Assembly: GCA_013368445.1 (NCBI GenBank)
Contig: JAACJO010000003.1
Coordinates: 2,170,001 to 2,234,000, forward strand
Origin: Leucocoprinus leucothites
Lineage: Eukaryota; Basidiomycota; Agaricomycetes; Agaricales; Agaricaceae
DNA: 64,000 nucleotides
Reading direction: 5' to 3'
Below, one piece after another: positions 56,100 to 64,000 of the stretch. Position numbers and translations under genes: made by a program. Under the pieces are notes generated by a model, which was not told the origin of the DNA, did no database searches, and saw nothing but the letters and a program-made list of their open reading frames with translations. Positions within the stretch are counted from its first letter, which is position 1, and the number at the start of each line of letters is the position of its first letter.

Positions 56100-59000
56100 C
56101 CAGTCAGGATCATTATCAGAATTGGTCTCTTCAAATTTGAGATGCTATGTCTCTATGCACAATCACAGATTGTGCAGAGACCACATGGAGAGTGACTGAA
56201 TGAGCTCTTACTGCACCTATGCAGGGTTCAGGAGCCAGACAGTTTGCTGATGCCAATGCGGTAGTATTAGAAGTTAGAAGGGGGTCAAATTTGAATTCAC
56301 AGGCCTTAGTACTCATCAATAGTAGCCTTTCTAACTCCATATTAAATCATGGGTTCCAGCAATTGCATGAGCTCTGGGCTCATTTGCAAAATTTGTATGG
56401 AATGACCGGACCTTCAGCCATCTTGAGTATACTCAAAAAGGCTTTGAGGACCTGAGTTAAGAAAGGAAGAGACCCTACTACTGGTGTAGCAGAACTTACT
56501 TCCCTATTCACTCAGCTTTCACAAGCTGGTGGAGCTTTACAAGTTCCAACGGATGTGGCAGGAACAACGATAACTTAGCCTAACAATGTGCTGCATCCTC
56601 TGACTACCACGACTATACCGGAACTTCTGAGGGTAATGATTTTACTCCATTCGCTCCCAGATGACTGGGAACCAGTCATATAGACATACTTAGCTAATCA
56701 TAGTACTCTGAATGCAGTTACATGGGACACAGTTGTCACAAGTATAAATTCTGAGTACCAGCGTAGGGTGTCTAACCAACACCAACTTACTATGCAAGCA
56801 ACTCAATCTTCAAACACTTGTGCTCCTACCTCTGTTCCCCAACTCGCTGCTGCCAGCAATGGCACATATACTAACATCGCTTCCAACATGATGTCTACCT
56901 ATCCATGTAGACTGCCTGGACCCCCCAACAACCACTATGCCCTGAATGCTCCGCCAATGCCTGGACAAGGTATCAGCAAAGGTGCATGTAAGAGGTATGT
57001 GGCTGCAGCTGCTTGAGCTGTACAGGGAGGCCAAGCACATCCTCCCCAGCAACAGCAACAAAACCCAGCTCCAGCTTCCTTCAGAAATTAGACTCTGGTC
57101 CAAAAGAAGAAGAAGCAAGGGAAGAAACCTGCTAAGGATTCTAATGGGGCTCACATGGCAATTACCGATCCCCAGATCAGCTTCACAGTGCCTGCTGTAT
57201 TAACTCCAGTAAGCAGCAAAGGAGTTAGATTCAATGATAGGTTTATTAACCAAAATCATTTTCAGCCTCTTGCTCCAGGTTCGAGCCATACTCTGGCTTC
57301 ATCCACCCATACCAATGTCTCTCCTAATCTGGTGAGCACTGTCTATCCAAAACCCCAAGTTTGGGCTAATAGGAAACTTCTTAAGCAACAAGCCAAGACT
57401 ACTCATCTCGCGGCCAAGAAGGCCCTTAAGGATGCTGAAGAAGCATATCTGAAGGCCTGGTGTGCTGAAAACCTTGAGCCCACTCAAAAGGTGGCTCATA
57501 GTGTTTTGTTACTTGTTTGGGAAGCTGACCAATATCAGCAGGAACACCCGACACTTATAGCTATGAATAACCACTTCCTCATCCTGGAAGAATCTCCTTA
57601 TTCCATTGTGAAAGTGAATGCAATTATCAATTGGGAGAATCAACTGAATGGGGGGGAACACACAAGAATCCCGTCTGAGAAAGACTGGATAGCTGCTGAA
57701 AAAGGCAAATCCAAAGCCTCTTTGGATGTAGAAATGGCCAGTCTGAAATTTTCTGACAACTGGGAGACCACTGAGAAAGCCAAATTTGATGGCTTATTGG
57801 CTAACAACAAGGCCACCATGATGAATGGGTTAAATGAAGCTAGGAAACTAGCTTTAAATTCCTTGAAACCCAGAAACTCACATCAGACATATTAGCTGAA
57901 TAAGTTGACACCTGGACCGCGCCCTATTACCATCAAATCCAAAGATGGTAAGAAGCGCAAAATTGTGCCTACACTACCTCAGACTGAGGAAGCATGCTGG
58001 ATTCCTCATTTAGATATTAAAACACTGGATGAGTTAGCCAAGCAGTGTGGGAAAGATCAGAAAGTCACTGGACCATACTCTACAGATCCATGTGAAATTA
58101 ACAGTCAGGCATGGTCCATTGTCTCACTATGAGATGATGGGGAATTAGCAGAGATCTTCCAGGACCAATATAGTCCTGCCAAGAAGAACCCTCCAGTAAA
58201 TCCCAAGAAGGTATGCTCTGGCCGCCACCAGTTTACACTTGTCATGTCTTTAGACCCTAAAAAGTCCGCTGAACTTTGGTGACAGAGAAAGGCTGATGAA
58301 CTTGAAGAGAAGCAAGTGACATCATTGTGAGCTCCTTCAGTGGGAGCTCCACTGACACCTTTCACATTGGGGACACCTGGCACAAGCCAATTGCAAGAAA
58401 AGTGAAAGGCATCCCAGGAACCAACCATGGGAGATCATGAGTGTAATAATAACACAAAAAATGACACTTCTAACCATAAATTTGATTGGTTAGATGAACC
58501 CCCCAAGTTCAATCCACAACCTTTGGTGAGTAACAACCACCATAAATATGGCATTCAGCATTACTGTTGCCATAACAGTGGAGCAAAAGTGCTTTGCCTT
58601 CTGTGCACTAAATGCAAAATCATTAAGCAGAAACCCTTATTGGGACTGTTGACAGATCTCAATGTTTGTGTGTGTATAATCTGTGATCAAGGCTTAATGC
58701 ATACAATTTGCCAGATTCTCCAGCAACCTCCACTAGAACAGACCAGATCCAAAAAAGCTATTTACACTGAATACTTACTGGATATTGGATATACCCAGGA
58801 AGATCCAGTGGAAGAATGGCCCGCACTCTCTCCAGCAGATGTGAGTGAAAATCAGTTTTTTCTATCTCTGCCTACAAGACACCCTTGCAGAACTTGTAAC
58901 AACAGAATCTTCAACTGCATCCCACAAACCCAAAACAAATGGGCTTGTTATTGGGGTGCGGAAGACAGCATTGATGCTGTGGAGCATCCTCATTCTTGCT

Positions 59001-59782
59001 TTTGTCTTAGATATGACCACACTCTGGAAGATTATGTTGAGGAAGCCATGAGCATACCTGCTTAGCTTCAAGGCTGGTGGCATACTGAAATACTGAAGGC
59101 CCTTCATGCTGACCTCCAGGATCCACAGACATCCCTGACATTGATGGATGTAGACTCCTTGGACATTACTCCAGTGATAGCTCCATGGGATGGCTATTGG
59201 AAGCTGGCTCCTGAGGAACCAATGGAGGTCAAATGCACCTGTTCTCTGACTCCAGCTACCAATCTGCATCCATGTGTTTCAAGTGCCAAATAATGGCAAG
59301 AGGACATGGTCATAGACCATGATCTGTTCACTGAATCTGCCAGTGCAACAGAACGTGAAATGACTGACAAGGATTGCTAATATGGTGCAGGGTATGTATC
59401 TCATGATTTATTGATCAGAACTCACTCTAATGCTTGTTGTCAGACCCAAGACAACTCTTCTGACCTAAAGGAGGAAGAAGAAGACAAAGAAGGTCAATGG
59501 CAATGCCATCTGGCATAAGAAGACCAGAAACGGTTTGCATAGGAGGGCTAAGCATGGCAGAAGTGACCTTGAACAAAAAATCTAAGAGGAGTTTTGGGAG
59601 ATCAATCTCTTAAAGATCAATCTTTAGATAGAATTGGACAGCAGCTGGTTATTAAACTGGCAAATAAATTTTCTTTATCACTCACATGCCCAGTTACTGA
59701 AGGAACTCTATCAGAAAATGATTCATCTGATCAAACTGAATCTGAGATAATATTATATGGTGATCATCTTCAAGAAGCTTGA
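56100..59782 (+). pseudogene. Copia first coding region (gag and long extra part)
   Basis: Seen: a gag-like start (WRVTE-like region, then LHELWAHLQNLYG, LLHSLPDDWEP), then a long region not typical of gag. A 246-codon open frame (57155-57895) has a basic/Ala helix, followed by a Cys-rich part (YCCHNSGAKVLCLLCTKCK, VCVCIICDQGLMHTIC, HPCRTCNNRIFNC). About 14 stops lie within. The distance from gag start to protease (about 3.6 kb) is much longer than in ordinary Copia elements, where gag is near 300-400 codons. The extra part is unrecognised. Confidence 0.6.
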
Positions 59783-59830
59783 TGACTTCAGTCTAGAACT
59801 GAATCTGAGATTGATCGAGACTCATGGAGA

Positions 59831-61535
59831 ATGTTTGAAAACTTTCAACATATTTCCATGAGAGGATACAAGGACTTATGGCTACTTGACTCAGGCACAT
59901 CATCACACTATACAAATAACATTCATGATTTTATGTATTATGAAGCATTTGATGAGCCCTTGAAAGTACAAACAGCTGGAAAAGACATGCCTATACCAGT
60001 ATTAGGTTGGGGCACTGTACTCTTTGACACTGTTATATGAGTTGATGAAGCTAATATAGAAGAGTGACATGTCACTCTTTCTCCAGTCCTTTATATGAAG
60101 GGTGGTTCTTATTATTTGATATCTATTGCTAAGCTATGCTTTAATGGAATCACAGTGATAATTGATGGTGAAATGATGCAATTTGGAAAAGAAGGGGTCC
60201 ACCTTCTTGAGGGATTTGCATCAAAACAAGAACAACCTGACTTGCATTGGTTACACACGAAAATCATACATAGCCAACATACAGAGTTAAATGTTGGACT
60301 TGCCAAAAACATATCATGGGAAGTACTCCATCAGAGGATGGGTCATGCTTTGGACCAAGTCTTACAAAAATACTATTGTAATTGATAACGTCGAAGGACC
60401 TACATTAGCAACACTGATATGTAAGGGTTGCATTGCAGGGAAAACTCCTCACTCCCATTACTCTGAAAATCCCACCAGAGCAAGTTGACCAATGGGATTA
60501 ATCTATGCTGACTTAAAAGAATATCTGACATTATCATATTATAAACATAAATATGTTTTGACAATAGTTGACAATTATTCTTCACATGCTTGGATCAGTT
60601 TATTAAAGAAGAAATCAGAAACAGCTGATTTGCTTATTGCTTTCATTAATATGAACAAAATGCAAACAGGCCATAATACAAAAACTCTTTGAACCGATAT
60701 GGGTGGAGAATTTACTTCAGCCCAATTAAAGCATTGGTTAGCCATGAATGGAACCACTCACAAGATGAGTGCACCACATGTTCATGAACAGAATGGTCAT
60801 GCAGAACACATGCACTGAACTCTTCATGAAAAAATGCAGGTGATGCGCAAACATGCATGTATTCCTGATGGCTGGTGGAATTTTGCACTTCACCATGCAA
60901 CACATGTTTACAATCGAACACCACTATTGTGTTTGAATTGGAGGACACCATCTGAGATGATCTCTGGTGGAAAGCCTTTGATTAATCACTTAAAGGTGTT
61001 TGGTTGTGGAGCACATGTTTTCCTTCCTGACAAAGTTAGGAACAGCACTCTCAGTTCCAAAACAGAATATATGATTCATTTAGGATGCACCCTTGATAAA
61101 AAGAATTACTTATTCATGCATATGCATAATAATACAGTATTCACAGGAAATCAAGCTATATTCATAGAAAGTCATTTTCCAAAGTGTAAAGAATCCAAGA
61201 CACCTATGACAGTCTTAGGATCTTCTGAGGGTGTACAGGCTAACTGCCTCTTACCCACTGTCTCAGGGAATGGCAATAGCTCTTCCTATGACCCTTTGGA
61301 TTATTATCTCAACCCTCATTGGAATAGTTCATCTTCCTCCAATGATCTAAGTCCCAAATCTCTGAAGTCTTCTGACTCTGATAAGAAAGGGAAGAGACCT
61401 CAACACAGTTCTAGTATATTTGCTCCGAAACCTGATAGGAGTTTCATAAGCAAGCCTGAGTTCATTCAGGGTTTGAGCTCTAAGCCTGAGATAAAGCCTC
61501 TCAAGTATAGACAGCCAACTCCATATCCCCCTTGA
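59831..61535 (+). pseudogene. Copia protease and integrase
   Basis: Seen: protease motif LLDSGTSSHYT, a pre-integrase block (GKEGVHLLEG, LHQRMGH, CKGCIAGK), the integrase core with D (YADLKEYLT), D (TDMGGEFTS) and E (EQNGHAEHMH), and the downstream PSEMISGGKPLINHLKVFGC. There are stops at 60038, 60066, 60484, 60690 and 60819, and a frame change near 60385. The residues of the DDE triad are all present. It passes into a Ser-rich linker before RT. Confidence 0.85.
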
Positions 61536-61682
61536 TCCGTACAAATCAAGGAGGATAGTGAATCTGAGGTTGAAATACTTGAACAAACACCATGTGATGA
61601 TCAATCAGACTATGATGATCATCTGTCATACACAGATGAGGATGAAATGTGAGACTTAAATGAACATCTAAGAAGCATAAGC

Positions 61683-64000
61683 TTGCATCCCACAGACGAT
61701 CTGAGATCTCCTGGAAATAGATCACAATCTAGATCCTTTAGTTATTCTCGATCACCTTCTCCATATGACTTTTTGAGGTATGAAGATCCTCCTCAGGAGC
61801 ATACTCCTGAGACAGGTGATTCAGACAGACTACCTCATTCCTCTGAACAAAGACTTCTTGAACATTCAATGTGACAATCTCACAGAGAAGTAATACAAGA
61901 ATCTCCTTCAAGAAAGCACAACTGGAGTCAATTAGACAAAAGTTTATCTGATTGCCAACATAAACAGCAAAAAGAAAATATATATGAACAGGTGAACCTT
62001 AAAAATTACCCATCATATGTACCACCTCTGGAAGATCCATTAACAGTGGTCAGATGTGCATTCAGAAGGGGAGACCCTCTTCTTGAAAATTTAGATCAAC
62101 CACAGGATCAGCCTTCTCTGATCAGAGTTCTACCAGAAAGGCCTCAACAAAATAGGAAACCCCCTTTTTGTGAAGGTAACATATATGGAGAAAGAGAACA
62201 TCCAGTCCAAGCTCTTATAAATAGAAGTCCCATATTCAAAAATCTTTGTATTCAAAGACAGAGAAGCCATGACTTCGATAGAGCAATACAAAATAGGACA
62301 ACAGATCAAATTCCTTCACAAAGTACTCCTGATACAAATCAAGGAGGAGATGAAAGCCCAATGAATATCAGCAAAAACAATAATACTGAATCAGCTTTAA
62401 TGGCTCATCTTAACAAACTTTGTAAAGAAGAAGGGATACAATTTATTGATTATCTATGTGCTTGCAAAGTTGAGGATGACTTAACTCCAAAAAAGTTCTC
62501 AGACTTAGCAAGACTTCCTCCAGACATTTCTAAACAATGGATGGAAGCATGCATGGAGGAATTGAATGCTTTGGAAAATAGAAAGGTGTATTCTATTACC
62601 AAACTTCCAGAAGGAAGGAAAGCAGTCAAGAATTGATAGGTATTTACTCCTAAATCAGATGGGTGAAAATGTGCTCGACTGGTTGCCAAAGGATTTTCCC
62701 AGGTAGAGGGAATTGACTTTGATGAACTCTTTAGTCCTGTAGTCCAATATGAGACAACTCATCTTATATTTGCACTTGCAGCTCTTCATGACTGGGACAT
62801 ATTTGGTCTAGATGTGAAAACTGCATATCTTTATGGACAACTCAATGAAGAGATATATATGGAGATGCCTGAAGGTTTTGAAATGAAATTGGCACCTCTA
62901 GGGAGCATTCTTAAACTGGAATGGTCACTTTATGGACTAAAGCAGTCTAGATATCAATGGTGGACTGAACTTTCTTCTTATATGGAAGAATTGGGCTTTA
63001 CACATTCTACCATTAATGCTGGAGTATACTATATGTGTGATGAATTGACAAATCAGTTGATTGTTGCCTTAGTATATGTAGATGACGCTAAGTTCATAGG
63101 ACCAAAAGGTTCTAAACTTCTTGCTGAAAAGAAAGCAGCATTTATGAAGAAGTGGGAATGTTGTGACTTAGGACCTGATGCAGAGTTCTTAGGAATGACT
63201 ATAACTCATGATCGAAAAAAGTGAGAACTTTTGATAGATCAAACAGTTTATCTAAAGAAAATCTTAGAGAGATTTAAAGTTTCTGGCTATGAAGAAACTC
63301 CACTTCCTCACAGATATATCTTTGTGAAAAATGAAGAACAAGTGAGTCCCAAATTCACTAATACTTATCAGCAATTAGTCAGATCAATCATGTATTTGAT
63401 GATTGGTACAAGACCAGATATTGGTTTTGCTACTGTTAAATTATCACAATACATGACCAACCCATCTGCCACTCATTATAGAGCAGGTATACACTTACTT
63501 CGATATTTGAATCGAACATAGAATTATAATATCACATATATATCTTCTGGAGTTCAATTCAAAGGTAAACAACCAATTATTGATGTATGAGCATATTCAG
63601 ATTCGGATTGGGCTCAAGATCCAAACACTCGATTGAGCATAACAGGCAATATTGTCTTGTTAGGAAATGCACCAATATCTTGGTCTTCTCAAAGACAAAA
63701 GTCTGTAGCAACATCTTCAACTGAAGCTGAATATATGGCAATATCTGATACAGGCAAACAACTTGTTTGGATATCCAATCTCTTATGAGAAATGGGGATA
63801 ATGATCGATTCTCCTATTTTATTTGGAGATAATATGGGTTCAAAGTTTTGGGCCGAAAACCCAGTAACTGAGAAACATTCTAAACATGTTGATATTCATT
63901 ATCATGTCATAAGGCAATGGGTCACACAAGGGAAACTTGTAATAGATTTTATCGAAGGGAAAAATAACCCTGCCAATTTATTAACTAAAAATCTGGATCA
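61683..64000 (+). pseudogene. Copia linker, reverse transcriptase and RNase H (partial)
   Basis: Seen: a Ser/Arg/Pro-rich linker, then RT (WMEACMEELNALENRKVY, LDVKTAYLYGQLNEEIYM, YGLKQSRYQWW, LVYVDDAKFIGP with intact YVDD at about 63075-63086), the connection region, and RNase H (YSDSDWAQDPNTRLSITG, SVATSSTEAEYMAIS, HVIRQWVTQGKL, ANLLTKNLD). Stops at 62636, 62668, 63224, 63520, 63590 and 63788 interrupt it. The frame is otherwise uniform, which suggests decay by substitution. Confidence 0.87.

Larger units (their letters stand above)
55252..64000 (+). mobile_element. Copia (Ty1-type) retrotransposon, 3' end outside window
   Basis: Seen: a 5' LTR, a long first coding region, protease, integrase, reverse transcriptase and RNase H, in the Copia order (integrase before RT). 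It was inserted in the 3' LTR of Gypsy-A. The coding parts carry scattered stops and a few frame changes but fewer than Gypsy-A. The window ends inside RNase H, so the 3' LTR and target duplication are not visible. Confidence 0.87.

Overview
The window looks like a piece of a basidiomycete (mushroom-forming, Agaricomycete-type) nuclear genome. The reasons are many 45-100 bp GT-AG introns with CTAAT-like branch sites, tiny exons, orthologues of universal fungal genes, fungal families typical of Agaricomycetes (DUF6534 membrane proteins, tyrosine-kinase-like kinases, M64 peptidase), and a transposon load of chromoviral Gypsy, Copia and TA-inserting DNA elements. No database could be searched. 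Gene names rest on recognised motifs, and splice models rest on reading phase and splice signals.

Left half (1-23,539) is genic and rich in CpG. In order it holds: the 3' part of an epsin/ENTH clathrin adaptor (+); a Ser/Pro-rich protein with C-terminal membrane segments (+); RNA polymerase III subunit C17/RPC9 (-); a small DUF7053-like protein (+); a DUF6534 seven-helix-type membrane protein cut into 19 exons (+); CCR4-NOT subunit NOT2 (+); the geranylgeranyltransferase I beta subunit (+); a predicted fusion of a degenerate G-domain with a tyrosine-kinase-like kinase (+, 777 aa model); and a secreted M64 metallopeptidase whose 5' part carries frame breaks (+). These are ordinary monocistronic nuclear genes and do not form one pathway. 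The G-domain-kinase fusion is the most novel protein architecture seen.

23,566-24,430 is an 865-bp non-autonomous DNA element with TA target duplication. From 25,017 to the window end everything is a nest of transposons built around one old Gypsy element (Gypsy-A). Into Gypsy-A went: a Tc1 element (26,216-27,808, in gag); a second-family Gypsy, G1 (29,264-46,883, in the reverse transcriptase), which itself received a sibling G2 (35,965-44,879, perfect CCTCC target duplication); a solo LTR rich in CpG (47,754-48,450, CTGTG duplication); a 2.75-kb TA-inserting DNA transposon (48,993-51,743); an inverted solo LTR of the G1/G2 family (54,475-55,140, CTTGA duplication); and a Copia element (55,252 to beyond the window) in the 3' LTR.

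Nearly all the older transposon genes are closed by stops that fit CpG decay: paired copies show CGA in one and TGA or CAA in the other. G1 and G2, clearly diverged elsewhere, share a 768-bp stretch with no difference, which points to gene conversion or an assembly artefact. The G1/G2 family also carries an extra ORF after pol with its own retroviral-type zinc knuckle.
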